A stretch of DNA of 64,000 nt from Polaribacter marinaquae. GTDB lineage: Bacteria; Bacteroidota; Bacteroidia; Flavobacteriales; Flavobacteriaceae. Positions 25,634 to 34,474 of the stretch are shown here, piece after piece (within the stretch, counting starts at the first letter, position 1; each line of letters begins with the position of its first letter). The notes under the pieces were generated by a model. The model was given only the letters and a program-made list of their open reading frames with translations, had not been told where the DNA came from and made no database searches. The position numbers and the translations under genes are program-made. The stretch covers positions 213,501 to 277,500 of the forward strand of contig NZ_CP150496.1 in the NCBI RefSeq assembly GCF_038019025.1. The letters are read 5' to 3'.

Positions 25634-26689
25634 ATGAAATTAAATATAGCCTTATTAGCAGGAGACGGAATTGGACCAGAAGTAATTGATCAAGCAGTAA
25701 AAGTATCTGATGCAGTTGCTAAAAAATTTAATCATGAGATAAATTGGAGACCAGCTTTAACTGGTGCTGCAGCCATAGATGCTGTCGGAGAACCTTATCC
25801 AGATGAAACGCATGAAATTTGTGCTTCTTCAGATGCTGTATTATTCGGCGCTATTGGTCATCCAAGATTTGATAACGATCCATCAGCAAAAGTTCGACCA
25901 GAACAAGGTTTATTAAAAATGCGTAAAAAATTAGGTCTGTTTGCTAATGTTAGACCAACATTTACATTTCCTTCTTTATTAGATAAATCTCCTTTAAAAA
26001 GAGAAAGAATTGAAGGTACAGATTTGGTCTTTTTACGTGAACTAACAGGTGGTATTTATTTTGGCGAAAAGGGTAGAAGAGATGAAGGTGAAACAGCTTT
26101 TGATAATTGTGTTTATACTAGAGCAGAAGTACAACGATTGGCAAAAAAAGGTTTTGAATTAGCAATGACTCGTGGTAAAAAACTTTGCTGCGTAGATAAA
26201 GCAAATGTTTTAGAAACTTCTAGATTGTGGAGAGAAACTGTACAAGCCATGGAGAAAGAATATCCAGAAGTTGAAGTTTCTTATGAATTTGTAGATGCCG
26301 TTGCAATGCGTTTGGTACAATGGCCAAATAGTTATGATGTTTTAATTACAGAAAATTTATTTGGTGATATTTTAACAGATGAAGCTTCTGTTATATCTGG
26401 TTCTATGGGGTTAATGCCAAGTGCATCTTTAGGTTCTAATATTGGTTTATTTGAGCCAATTCACGGTTCGTATCCACAAGCAACAGGTTTAAATATTGCA
26501 AACCCAATGGCGACAGTTTTATCTGCAGCAATGATGTTCGAAAACTTTGGTTTACAAAAAGAAGGTAAAGCAATTAGAGATGCCGTAAATAGTGCTTTAA
26601 ATAAAGGTATAGTTACCGAAGATTTAGCAGATGGAGGTAAAGCTTTCGGAACAAGTGAAGTAGGAGATTGGTTGTCTAAAAATATATAA
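25634..26689 (+). CDS. leuB: 3-isopropylmalate dehydrogenase
   Basis: LeuB oxidatively decarboxylates 3-isopropylmalate to 2-oxoisocaproate with NAD+. The 351-residue protein begins with LNIALLAGDGIGPEVIDQAVKV. It shows LLKMRKKLGLFANVRP, FLRELTGGIYFGEKGRR, YEFVDAVAMRLV and NLFGDILTDEASVISGSMGL, the metal-binding and dimer motifs. GSAPDI-type NAD-loop sequence appears as EPIHGSYPQATGLNIANP. It is the last gene of the operon and is followed by a terminator. Confidence 0.96.
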   Translation: MKLNIALLAGDGIGPEVIDQAVKVSDAVAKKFNHEINWRPALTGAAAIDAVGEPYPDETHEICASSDAVLFGAIGHPRFDNDPSAKVRPEQGLLKMRKKLGLFANVRPTFTFPSLLDKSPLKRERIEGTDLVFLRELTGGIYFGEKGRRDEGETAFDNCVYTRAEVQRLAKKGFELAMTRGKKLCCVDKANVLETSRLWRETVQAMEKEYPEVEVSYEFVDAVAMRLVQWPNSYDVLITENLFGDILTDEASVISGSMGLMPSASLGSNIGLFEPIHGSYPQATGLNIANPMATVLSAAMMFENFGLQKEGKAIRDAVNSALNKGIVTEDLADGGKAFGTSEVGDWLSKNI

Positions 26690-26704
26690 AAAAAATAGAG
26701 TTTT

Positions 26705-26737
26705 AAAAAAGGCGTATTCAAAAGAATACGCTTTTTT
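26705..26737. terminator. Bidirectional terminator
   Basis: GCGTATTC (26712-26719) pairs with GAATACGC (26724-26731) around AAAA. An A-run before it and a T-run after it let it serve both leuB and the convergent FMN-reductase gene. Confidence 0.87.
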
Positions 26738-26741
26738 AACT

Positions 26742-27476
26742 TTATCTATATTCTGGGTTTTCAAAACTCCAACGTTCTCCATCATCCCAATCTTTTCTAG
26801 AATTACCATAACTTGGATATCCCTTATTACTTTTTAATAATGATGCTAGATGTAATAAATTATAAGTCATAAAGGTGGTATTTCTATTTGTGAAATCACT
26901 TGTATAACCAACAGGGTTTTCTAATTTTTTATTTTTCCATTCTGTATCGCCATAACTTTGTCCAGGACCAACTTCACCTATCCAGCCAGCATCTGCTTGC
27001 GGTGGAATAGAATAGCCTACATGTTGTAAAGAATATAAAATACCCATAGCACAATGTTTAACTCCATCTTCATTTCCTGTTATTATACAACCACCAACTT
27101 TTCCATAAAACAAATACTGTCCTTTATCATTTGTTTTACCACTCATAGCATACAATCTTTCTATTAATTTTTGAGCTTCAGAAGATTTTTCTCCTAGCCA
27201 AATTGGCGTGCCTACAATTAAAATATCAGCTTCAATTATTTTATTAAATAATATAGGCCAATCATCTTTACTCCATCCATACTCAGTCATATCAGGATAA
27301 ACACCGCTAGCTACTTCATAATCGATAAATCTAATTTCTTCAAAATCTACTTTTTCTTTTTTTAAAATGTCTTTAGAAACTTGCATTAATAAAGAGGTGT
27401 GGCTTTTGGCAGGAGATTTCTTTAAAGTACAATTAACATATATAACTTTTAAATTACTAAAGTCAGGTTTTTTCAC
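26742..27476 (-). CDS. NADPH-dependent FMN reductase/flavodoxin-fold protein
   Basis: This 244-residue flavodoxin-fold protein starts with LKVIYVNCTLKKSPAKSHT, the FMN-phosphate loop region. It contains ADILIVGTPIWLGEKSSEAQKLIERL, the second flavin-binding loop, and GGCIITGNEDGVKHCAMGIL. Members reduce FMN or quinones using NAD(P)H. The protein is longer than simple NAD(P)H:FMN reductases (about 180 residues) because of a C-terminal extension after DFTNRNTTFMTYNLLHLA. The substrate is unknown. It stands alone between leuB and the peptidylprolyl isomerase gene. Confidence 0.85.
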   Translation of the reverse strand: MKKPDFSNLKVIYVNCTLKKSPAKSHTSLLMQVSKDILKKEKVDFEEIRFIDYEVASGVYPDMTEYGWSKDDWPILFNKIIEADILIVGTPIWLGEKSSEAQKLIERLYAMSGKTNDKGQYLFYGKVGGCIITGNEDGVKHCAMGILYSLQHVGYSIPPQADAGWIGEVGPGQSYGDTEWKNKKLENPVGYTSDFTNRNTTFMTYNLLHLASLLKSNKGYPSYGNSRKDWDDGERWSFENPEYR

Positions 27477-27571
27477 AATAGAAGTATTTATTAGATTAAT
27501 TAAATGAATTATTTCTAATATAAAGAAAATTAAATAGTTATGATTTTAAATTAACTTTTTTAACAAAAACA

Positions 27572-27608
27572 AAAAAGCCTCAATACAAAATATGTATTGA
27601 GGCTTTTT
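27572..27608 (-). terminator. Terminator of the dual immunophilin gene
   Basis: GCCTCAATACA (27577-27587) pairs with TGTATTGAGGC (27593-27603), flanked by A and T runs, just downstream of the minus-strand gene that ends at 27627. Confidence 0.88.
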
Positions 27609-27626
27609 ATTATTTTAAGTATGTAA

Positions 27627-28559
27627 TTATTTAACGTCCATTAATTCTACATCAAAGATAAGTGTAGCGTTTGGAGGAATTACTCCACCAGCACCTGCAG
27701 CACCGTAAGCTAAATTAGATGGAATTACAAAACGAGCTTTGTCGCCAACTTGTAATAACTGAATTCCTTCATCCCAACCAGCAATAACTTGACCAACACC
27801 AACATTAAAATCGATTGGTTGTTTTCTCTTATAAGAAGAATCAAAAACAGTTCCGTCTAATAATTGTCCTTTATAATGTACAGAAACTCCAGCTCCTTTT
27901 GTAGCCTTTTTTCCTTCACCTTTTTGTAAAATTTGGTAACGTAAACCACTTTTAGTTTCATCATAACCAGCAGCAACACTGTCTAAAAGCTCTTTTTCTT
28001 TTGCTTTTTCTTCTGCTTCTCTTTTTTCTCTTGCACCTTCAAAAGTTCTAAAAGCTTCTACAGCATTAAAAGCTTCAGCTTCTGCACCAACTCTAACAAT
28101 TTCTAAAGAAGTTAATTCATCTCCTTGGGCAACAGCATCTACAATATCTTGCCCTTCTATTACAGAACCAAATACAGTGTGTTTACCATCTAACCAAGGT
28201 GTTGGTACATGAGTGATGTAAAATTGAGAACCATTGGTTGCAGGTCCAGAATTTGCCATAGCTAATTTTCCTGGTGCATCATGTTTTAAATCTGGGTGAA
28301 ATTCATCATCAAATTTATAACCAGGGTTACCTGTTCCTGTTCCTAAAGGACAACCACCTTGAATCATAAAATCAGGAATAACTCTATGAAATTTTAAACC
28401 ATTATAATAAGGTGTACCTTGCTCTTTTACTTCATTCTCTAAATTTCCTTCTGCCAAAGCAACAAAATTACCTACAGTACCAGGAGTTTTTTCGTGTTCT
28501 AATTGTACTAAAATTTCACCTTTTGATGTAGTGAATTTTGCATAGATTCCGTTATTCAT
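27627..28559 (-). CDS. Dual cyclophilin-FKBP peptidylprolyl isomerase
   Basis: This 310-residue protein joins two unrelated prolyl isomerase domains. Residues 1-165 are a cyclophilin with FHRVIPDFMIQGG, NGSQFYITHVPTPWLDGKHTV and the drug-contact Trp in TPWLDGKH. Residues about 205-310 are an FKBP with VSVHYKGQLLDGTVFDSSY, GQVIAGWDEGIQLLQVGDK and VIPPNATLIFDVELMDV. A charged helical linker (about 170-200) joins them. There is no signal peptide, so it acts in the cytoplasm. Cyclophilin-FKBP chimeras of this order are known from Flavobacterium. It precedes no operon partner closely. Confidence 0.93.
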   Translation of the reverse strand: MNNGIYAKFTTSKGEILVQLEHEKTPGTVGNFVALAEGNLENEVKEQGTPYYNGLKFHRVIPDFMIQGGCPLGTGTGNPGYKFDDEFHPDLKHDAPGKLAMANSGPATNGSQFYITHVPTPWLDGKHTVFGSVIEGQDIVDAVAQGDELTSLEIVRVGAEAEAFNAVEAFRTFEGAREKREAEEKAKEKELLDSVAAGYDETKSGLRYQILQKGEGKKATKGAGVSVHYKGQLLDGTVFDSSYKRKQPIDFNVGVGQVIAGWDEGIQLLQVGDKARFVIPSNLAYGAAGAGGVIPPNATLIFDVELMDVK

Positions 28560-28611
28560 TTCTTATTATTTAATTATTTTACTTTATTATTATTTACAGT
28601 TTAAACTGTAT

Positions 28612-30195
28612 TTATTTTTTTGAATTTAAGATTGATAATCCGTAGGAAATACCAACATTTATGTTTGTAGAATTCACATTACCAAATGGAGACCACATTT
28701 GACCGCCAGATACCTGAAATGAAAAGTCTTTTGAAGCATGATAATTAAGACCGATAGTTGGTCTAATTAAAACACCTTCACCAGAATCTACACCACCTCC
28801 TCCTGCAACACCACCAGCTGCTTCTAAGAATAGTGAAAAATTATTATTTAAAAATTTATTAGATTTTATACCAAGGCCAAAAATTCCGTGAGCATAACCA
28901 CCAGCACCTCCTAAATAAGCAAATGAAGCTTCACCAGCCACATAAAAACGTTTGTTGATATCATAATTAATTTTTACAGCTAGTAACTGTAAATCATTAT
29001 CTTGTCTATCAAGAATTGCAACATTATAATAGGTCTGATTTTGAAATCCTATTTGAATACCTTGAGTTTTTATAGATTTAATTTTTTGTGAAGAATAAGG
29101 ATCTTTAATACCACCACTTAATCCGTAATATTTTAAACTAAAACCAGCTGTATAAGCTTCAAAAGTTCCGCCAACAGATCTATGATAACCACCGTGAAGA
29201 CTTACGCCAATCTTTTTAGAGATTTTAAAATCTGCACCCACACTTGGATACATTGTTAAACCACCTTCTGGAAAAACTCTACCACCTGCGGCTCCAATAC
29301 CAACTTTGGCAAATAAGTTTACATATTTTGTTTGCACAAAATTTTTACCTAATCCTATAAAAACATCCATAAAACCAGCTCTTAAACCACCATACATAGC
29401 ATCTAGATGCGCATATACAAAAGAACTTTCTGTTAAATAACGTTGATATTCGAAACCTATTAGACTTAATGTTTGTGTAATAGGAGTAGTGTTGTTAAAG
29501 TTTCCGAAACCATCATTTCTAGTTGATCCAACAGGAAATAAGTAATCAAATGTAATTTGTTGTACACTTTTTACAGCTGGTTTTTGCCAAAAAGAATCAC
29601 TAAAAGTATTTTCTACTTCAAATCTTTCTTGCGCATCTTTGTAAGAAGCAGCTCTAACTGTTGTAGGAATTTCTACAAAAAAAGAAATATTATCTCCTTT
29701 TTGAATACCTGTAAAGAAGTTTACATGACCATACTGTAAACCAAAAGCAAACTTATCTGTTTTGTATTGCAAGCCAATATTTGGGTAAATAATTCCGCCA
29801 CCGTTTACTAAACTTCTAAATCCGCCACCACCACCAAAGTGAATATTTGCATCAAAATATAAATTTTTATAAATTTTCTTATTAACCCCAAGATTTACAC
29901 CCAAAGTAAATAATCCGCCTTGATCGCCATAAACGGCACCATGAAAACCTGCACCAGTGTATAGCCAATCGTTTAGAGGAATATTATAGTTTAAGCCGAA
30001 TAAACCCATTGTTGGGTCTAATTTATATGTAGTACCGTCACCATAATTATATGTAATATCTGGTTGGTCTATTAATATATAATTTAAACGAATACTGTTT
30101 TTTAACTCTTTCCCTTTTAAATCATTGATACTATAATTTTGCGAATAGGTTTTAAAAGCGAATAATAAGATTATCAGTAATACAATTTTCTTCAT
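28612..30195 (-). CDS. Exported glycine-rich beta-barrel-like protein
   Basis: I do not recognise a named family. The 527-residue protein has a signal peptide (MKKIVLLIILLFAFKTYS). It then consists of alternating hydrophobic and aromatic beta strands with many Gly-rich turns (FGGGGGFRSLVNGGG and GGAGGYAHGIFGLG), as in outer-membrane barrels. Two barrel-like halves can be seen, about residues 20-260 and 270-527, each containing a YxYHVNFF- or GGYHRSVGG-like phrase, so an internal duplication is possible. It lies 4 bp downstream of prfC on the same strand, so the two may share a transcript. Confidence 0.7.
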   Translation of the reverse strand: MKKIVLLIILLFAFKTYSQNYSINDLKGKELKNSIRLNYILIDQPDITYNYGDGTTYKLDPTMGLFGLNYNIPLNDWLYTGAGFHGAVYGDQGGLFTLGVNLGVNKKIYKNLYFDANIHFGGGGGFRSLVNGGGIIYPNIGLQYKTDKFAFGLQYGHVNFFTGIQKGDNISFFVEIPTTVRAASYKDAQERFEVENTFSDSFWQKPAVKSVQQITFDYLFPVGSTRNDGFGNFNNTTPITQTLSLIGFEYQRYLTESSFVYAHLDAMYGGLRAGFMDVFIGLGKNFVQTKYVNLFAKVGIGAAGGRVFPEGGLTMYPSVGADFKISKKIGVSLHGGYHRSVGGTFEAYTAGFSLKYYGLSGGIKDPYSSQKIKSIKTQGIQIGFQNQTYYNVAILDRQDNDLQLLAVKINYDINKRFYVAGEASFAYLGGAGGYAHGIFGLGIKSNKFLNNNFSLFLEAAGGVAGGGGVDSGEGVLIRPTIGLNYHASKDFSFQVSGGQMWSPFGNVNSTNINVGISYGLSILNSKK

Positions 30196-30198
30196 AAA

Positions 30199-31791
30199 CT
30201 AATTTTTGAATTCACTTGTAAAATGTAATTTAACTGTTGGGTATTTACTCTGTGTCATTTGAATTGTGAATTCAGAATCTGCTAAAAATACCAATTGACC
30301 TTGCTTGTCTTTTGCTAAATAACGCTGTTTAACTCTTTTGAATTCTTTAAATTCATCATTCTTAGGGTTTTCTGGTTCAACCCAACATGCTTTATGAACT
30401 TGTAAATTCTCATAGGTACATTTTGCACCATATTCGTGTTCTAATCTGTATTGAATAACTTCGTATTGTAATGCACCTACAGTACCAATTACCCTACGAC
30501 CATTCATGTCTAATGTAAATAACTGCGCAACACCTTCATCCATTAACTGATCTAAACCTTTGTATAATTGTTTAGATTTCATTGGGTCTGCGTTATTAAC
30601 ATAACGGAAATGTTCTGGAGAAAAACTAGGTATTCCTTTAAAGTTTAATTGTTCTCCTTCTGTTAATGTGTCTCCAATTTTAAAATTACCAGTATCGTGA
30701 ATACCAACAATATCACCAGGAAAAGATTCTTCTACAATTTCTTTTCTTTCTGCAAAGAATGCATTCGGGCTAGAAAATTTTACTTTTTTACCATTTCTAA
30801 CATGTAAATAAGGAGAGTTTCTTTTAAAAGTTCCTGATACAATTTTAATAAACGCAAGTCTATCTCTATGCTTAGGATCCATGTTTGCATGAATTTTAAA
30901 GACAAACCCAGTAAGTTTTGTTTCTTTAGAATCTACCAAACGTTCTTCTGCTTTTTTAGGTTGTGGTGCCGGTGCAATTTCTATAAAAGCATCTAATAAT
31001 TCTTTTACACCAAAATTGTTTAAAGCAGATCCAAAAAATACAGGTTGTAAAGCACCATTTAGGTATTCATCTCTATCAAATTCTGGATACACCTCGCTTA
31101 TCAATTCTATTTCTTCACGCAAGGTTTCTGCTGCAGTTTCACCAACTATGTTATCTAGTTCTGGGTTTGATAAATCATCAAACTCAACACCTTCGGATAT
31201 AGAAGTTTTATTGTCTCCAGAAAAAAGATTAATTTTTTTCTCCCAAATATTGTAAATCCCTTTAAAGTCATATCCCATTCCTATAGGAAAACTCATAGGA
31301 GTTACTGTTAAACCTAATTTTTGTTCTACTTCATCTAATAAATCAAAAGCATCTTTTCCTTCTCTATCCAATTTATTGATAAAAACCAACATTGGTATGC
31401 TTCTCATTCTACAAACTTCAACTAATTTTTCGGTTTGTGGTTCTACACCTTTTGCAACATCAATTACAACAATAACGCTATCTACTGCAGTTAAAGTTCT
31501 AAAAGTATCTTCGGCAAAATCTTTGTGACCAGGCGTATCTAGTATGTTTATCTTTTTATCTTTATAAATAAAGGCAAGTACAGATGTGGCTACAGAAATA
31601 CCACGCTGGCGTTCAATCTCCATAAAATCTGAAGTTGCACCTTTTTTTATTTTATTGTTTTTAACAGCACCTGCTTCTTGTATTGCACCACCAAAAAGTA
31701 AAAGCTTTTCCGTTAATGTTGTTTTACCAGCATCTGGATGCGATATTATACCAAATGTTCTTCTACGTGCTATTTCTTCTAAAAAACTCAT
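30199..31791 (-). CDS. prfC: Peptide chain release factor 3
   Basis: RF3 is the GTPase that recycles class-I release factors from the ribosome. The 530-residue length is standard. G motifs are complete: SHPDAGKTTLTEKLL (P-loop), RQRGISVATSV (switch I), DTPGHKDFAEDT and INKLDREGKD. Downstream RF3-specific domains include HFRYVNNADPMKSKQL and VGALQYEVIQYRLEHEYGA. It is followed at 4 bp by the barrel-like protein gene. The neighbours give no functional link. Confidence 0.96.
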   Translation of the reverse strand: MSFLEEIARRRTFGIISHPDAGKTTLTEKLLLFGGAIQEAGAVKNNKIKKGATSDFMEIERQRGISVATSVLAFIYKDKKINILDTPGHKDFAEDTFRTLTAVDSVIVVIDVAKGVEPQTEKLVEVCRMRSIPMLVFINKLDREGKDAFDLLDEVEQKLGLTVTPMSFPIGMGYDFKGIYNIWEKKINLFSGDNKTSISEGVEFDDLSNPELDNIVGETAAETLREEIELISEVYPEFDRDEYLNGALQPVFFGSALNNFGVKELLDAFIEIAPAPQPKKAEERLVDSKETKLTGFVFKIHANMDPKHRDRLAFIKIVSGTFKRNSPYLHVRNGKKVKFSSPNAFFAERKEIVEESFPGDIVGIHDTGNFKIGDTLTEGEQLNFKGIPSFSPEHFRYVNNADPMKSKQLYKGLDQLMDEGVAQLFTLDMNGRRVIGTVGALQYEVIQYRLEHEYGAKCTYENLQVHKACWVEPENPKNDEFKEFKRVKQRYLAKDKQGQLVFLADSEFTIQMTQSKYPTVKLHFTSEFKN

Positions 31792-31835
31792 CTACAAAAT
31801 TTGAGGTGCAAAGATAGGTTTTACAAAGAGAAATA

Positions 31836-32525
31836 TCAATCTAAAATTTCTATTGTCATTTTAATATCTTCAACTGGCCATTCATCTATACCAACTTTTA
31901 CTCTAGAAATTTTATCTAATGTGTCGAAACCGGAAAATACTTCACCAAAAACGGTATGTTCGTTGTTTAAATGATGTGCACCATTTCTATTATGTACCAT
32001 GTAAAATTCAAAAGGACTCGATAATTTATTCGGATTTTTTTCCCACTGTCTTGCAGCTGCTAAAGCACCATATTTATGCTTTCGGTTACTTTTAAATTCG
32101 GGTTTAATTAAATAATTGCCGTATAATCTTCTTTGATTGTGCGTATAAGTTTCATCTGAATTACCGCCTTGAATTACAAAGTTTCTAGCTACTCGATAAA
32201 TTACTGTTGTATTAAAATATTTAAGTTTTGTTAAAAAGATAAAATTAGCTCTATGTATAGGCACATCATCGTACAAACGAAGTTTAATATTACCAAATTT
32301 GGTTTTTATAATGACTTTATTCTCTTTGTTTTGCTTGCCATATTCTGTAAAAAAAGCTTCAACATTTGTTTTGTTTAAACTATCCCAACGCTTTTCTACT
32401 TTCTTTTCTACAACTTGTTTAATGTTTGTTTTAGTTTTTTTCTTATCATTTTTAATTTCAGAATTACTGCAATTATATAGAGAAGATAAAGCGATAAAAA
32501 ATAATAACTTAAAGTAAAATTTCAT
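31836..32525 (-). CDS. Cyclophilin-type peptidylprolyl isomerase lipoprotein
   Basis: This 229-residue envelope cyclophilin has a lipoprotein signal starting MKFYFKLLFFIALSSLYNC, the Cys at residue 19. The cyclophilin domain (about 65-229) shows NFIFLTKLKYFNTTVIYRVARNFVIQGGNSD, LAAARQWEKNPNKLSSPFEFYMVHNRN and NNEHTVFGEVFSGFDTLDKI. The usual Trp of the drug-binding site is replaced by a HHL sequence, so cyclosporin sensitivity is not expected. The ATG at 32525 is chosen because upstream starts would put 26 residues before the signal peptide. It is divergent from idi. Confidence 0.87.
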   Translation of the reverse strand: MKFYFKLLFFIALSSLYNCSNSEIKNDKKKTKTNIKQVVEKKVEKRWDSLNKTNVEAFFTEYGKQNKENKVIIKTKFGNIKLRLYDDVPIHRANFIFLTKLKYFNTTVIYRVARNFVIQGGNSDETYTHNQRRLYGNYLIKPEFKSNRKHKYGALAAARQWEKNPNKLSSPFEFYMVHNRNGAHHLNNEHTVFGEVFSGFDTLDKISRVKVGIDEWPVEDIKMTIEILD

Positions 32526-32633
32526 AGAGTAAAAGTTCATTTTAAATGTCAAATATAAATCATCAATATAAAAGAATAGAAAAATCTTATAGTTTTTAAT
32601 CAATTTTTATGATTTATTGATACTTGTATTCCT

Positions 32634-32641
32634 TATTTTTG
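32634..32641 (+). promoter_or_regulatory. -7 promoter element of idi
   Basis: TATTTTTG (32634-32641) ends only five bases before the idi ATG at 32647. Transcription would therefore begin at or within a few bases of the start codon, making the message leaderless or nearly so. Confidence 0.35.
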
Positions 32642-32646
32642 CAATA

Positions 32647-33165
32647 ATGAAAGAACAAGTAATTTTAGTAGACCAAAACGATAAGCAAATAGGCTTAATG
32701 GAAAAAATAGAAGCACATGAAAAGGCATTGTTACACAGAGCTTTTTCGGTTTTTGTTTTTAATGATAACGGAGAGTTAATGCTACAACAAAGAGCAGCAT
32801 CTAAATATCACTCGCCATTGTTATGGACAAATACTTGTTGTTCACATCAAAGAGAAGGAGAAAGTAACCTAGAAGCTGGTAAAAGAAGATTGCAAGAAGA
32901 AATGGGTTTTGTAACAGATATAAAAGAAGTTTTTTCTTTTATTTATAAAGCACCTTTTGATAACGGCTTAACAGAACATGAATTAGACCATGTTATGGTT
33001 GGTAAATATAATGATGCACCCAACATTAATAAAGAAGAAGTAGAAGCTTACAAATGGATGTTATTAGATGATGTTAAAAAAGACATCGAAGAAAATCCTA
33101 CGAATTATACAGAGTGGTTTAAAATTATTTTTGATAAATCTTACGAAAAACTAACAAATGCCTAA
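32647..33165 (+). CDS. idi: Isopentenyl-diphosphate isomerase, type 1
   Basis: Idi interconverts isopentenyl and dimethylallyl diphosphate for isoprenoid synthesis. The 172-residue protein has the Nudix-like fold, with LLHRAFSVFVFNDNGELMLQQRA, the catalytic Cys in LLWTNTCCSHQREGE and the Glu-rich Nudix-like RRLQEEMGF. The family length is 170-180 residues, so the ATG at 32647 is preferred over an in-frame start 10 codons upstream. The C-terminal EEVEAYKWMLLDDV is also conserved. It overlaps the next gene by 8 bp, which suggests translational coupling. Confidence 0.93.
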   Translation: MKEQVILVDQNDKQIGLMEKIEAHEKALLHRAFSVFVFNDNGELMLQQRAASKYHSPLLWTNTCCSHQREGESNLEAGKRRLQEEMGFVTDIKEVFSFIYKAPFDNGLTEHELDHVMVGKYNDAPNINKEEVEAYKWMLLDDVKKDIEENPTNYTEWFKIIFDKSYEKLTNA

Positions 33166-33571
33166 AGTTACAGTTCATAGAAAAGCACATTTTAACGCTG
33201 CACATAGATTGTACAGAAAAGATTGGAGTGACGATAAAAACTTCGAAGTTTTTAGTAAATGCAGCAATCCTAATTTTCATGGTCATAATTACGAGTTAAT
33301 TGTTTCTTTAACTGGTGAAATTGATAAAGAAACTGGTTATGTTTATGATTTAGGAATTTTAAGAAATCATATAAAATCTGAAATTGAAGACTGTTTCGAT
33401 CATAAAAATTTAAATTTAGAAGTACCAGAATTTAAAGAATTAAACCCCACAGCAGAAAATATTTGTGTTGTTACCTACAATAAGTTAAGAAAGTTATTAC
33501 CAACTAATTTAGATTTAAAAATTACGTTGTACGAAACCCCAAGAAACTTTGTAAGTTATTCCGGAGAATAA
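33158..33571 (+). CDS. 6-pyruvoyl tetrahydropterin synthase family protein
   Basis: This 137-residue T-fold enzyme converts 7,8-dihydroneopterin triphosphate to pterin products. Zinc ligands are His in HFNAAHRL and the two His of HGHNY. The catalytic Cys lies in CSNPNFHGHNY, a C-x5-HGH arrangement. This spacing is that of tetrahydrobiopterin-type synthases; queuosine-type QueD has C-x3-HGH. Either a biopterin or a queuosine role remains possible. It overlaps idi by 8 bp, though no pathway link with isoprenoids is apparent. Confidence 0.88.
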   Translation: MPKVTVHRKAHFNAAHRLYRKDWSDDKNFEVFSKCSNPNFHGHNYELIVSLTGEIDKETGYVYDLGILRNHIKSEIEDCFDHKNLNLEVPEFKELNPTAENICVVTYNKLRKLLPTNLDLKITLYETPRNFVSYSGE

Positions 33572-33574
33572 CAG

Positions 33575-33611
33575 CTTACATAACTTTACTTTTAATTCTG
33601 TAAGTTTTTTT
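33575..33611 (+). terminator. Possible weak terminator
   Basis: CTTACA (33575-33580) can pair with TGTAAG (33599-33604), followed by seven Ts. The loop is 18 bases long, so the structure is weak and may not terminate efficiently. Confidence 0.4.
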
Positions 33612-33678
33612 AATAGCAGCGTCTATTAGAATTGTTAGTGAATTAAACATTTATAAAATCATATATTAATTTAATAAA

Positions 33679-34473
33679 ATGAAAAATTTTAAACTAGTAA
33701 TGCTATTAAGCATTATTACAATATTTATTGCTTGCGAAAATCTTTTTGAATACAGTGTGTATGAAGCAGGAGTAAATAGTTCAGAAAAAAATACAACAGC
33801 AAAAAACTTAAAACTTTTAGCAGAATTAGAGCAAAATAATCAAGATTTTAAATTTGCTTTTATTACAGATGTTCATTATTTCTATAATAACTTAAGATCT
33901 GTAGTAGAAGATATCAATAATAGAGAAGATATTGCTTTTGTTGTTTTTGGTGGTGATATTGCAGATCAAGCACTTTTAAAAGAGTTTGAAATTTTTTATG
34001 ATATCATGAAAAATTTAAATAAACCTTATTTTACTGTAATTGGTAATCATGATTATAACTCTAAAGGAGCATTGATTTACAAAGAAATGTTTGGAGATTA
34101 CAATTACTCTTTCGAATTTAATAATAACAAGTTTGTAATGTTTGACGACATTATTTGGGAAAGCAATAAAGATCCTGATTTTGAATGGTTGTCTAACGAG
34201 TTAAGTGACAATGCAAATTACAACCAAGTATTTTCTTTTTCTCATATTCCTATTGTTGTTAGTAATGATTTACCAGACGAAATGAAAAACCAGTACAATA
34301 CTATTTTAAAAGAAAATAATGTTGCACTTTCTGTGCATGGCCATACACACGGATATTTTTATGAAGAAGGTGATGTAAACTATTTAGTAATTCCGGCACT
34401 TAAAAAACCAGAATACGGAATTATTAGCGTACAACAAGACAGTTTTGATATTGAACTTATAGAATTAAAGTAA
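33679..34473 (+). CDS. Metallophosphoesterase lipoprotein
   Basis: This 264-residue calcineurin-like phosphoesterase has a lipoprotein signal (IITIFIACEN, the Cys at residue 19). Metal ligands are complete: FAFITDVHYF (Asp-x-His), VVFGGDIADQ, VIGNHDYNS, FSFSHIPIVV and SVHGHTHGYF. It is envelope anchored. The substrate is unknown; such proteins act on phosphodiesters or phosphomonoesters. It is followed after 1 bp by a small outer-membrane protein gene, so the two form an operon. Confidence 0.87.
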   Translation: MKNFKLVMLLSIITIFIACENLFEYSVYEAGVNSSEKNTTAKNLKLLAELEQNNQDFKFAFITDVHYFYNNLRSVVEDINNREDIAFVVFGGDIADQALLKEFEIFYDIMKNLNKPYFTVIGNHDYNSKGALIYKEMFGDYNYSFEFNNNKFVMFDDIIWESNKDPDFEWLSNELSDNANYNQVFSFSHIPIVVSNDLPDEMKNQYNTILKENNVALSVHGHTHGYFYEEGDVNYLVIPALKKPEYGIISVQQDSFDIELIELK

Positions 34474-34474
34474 C

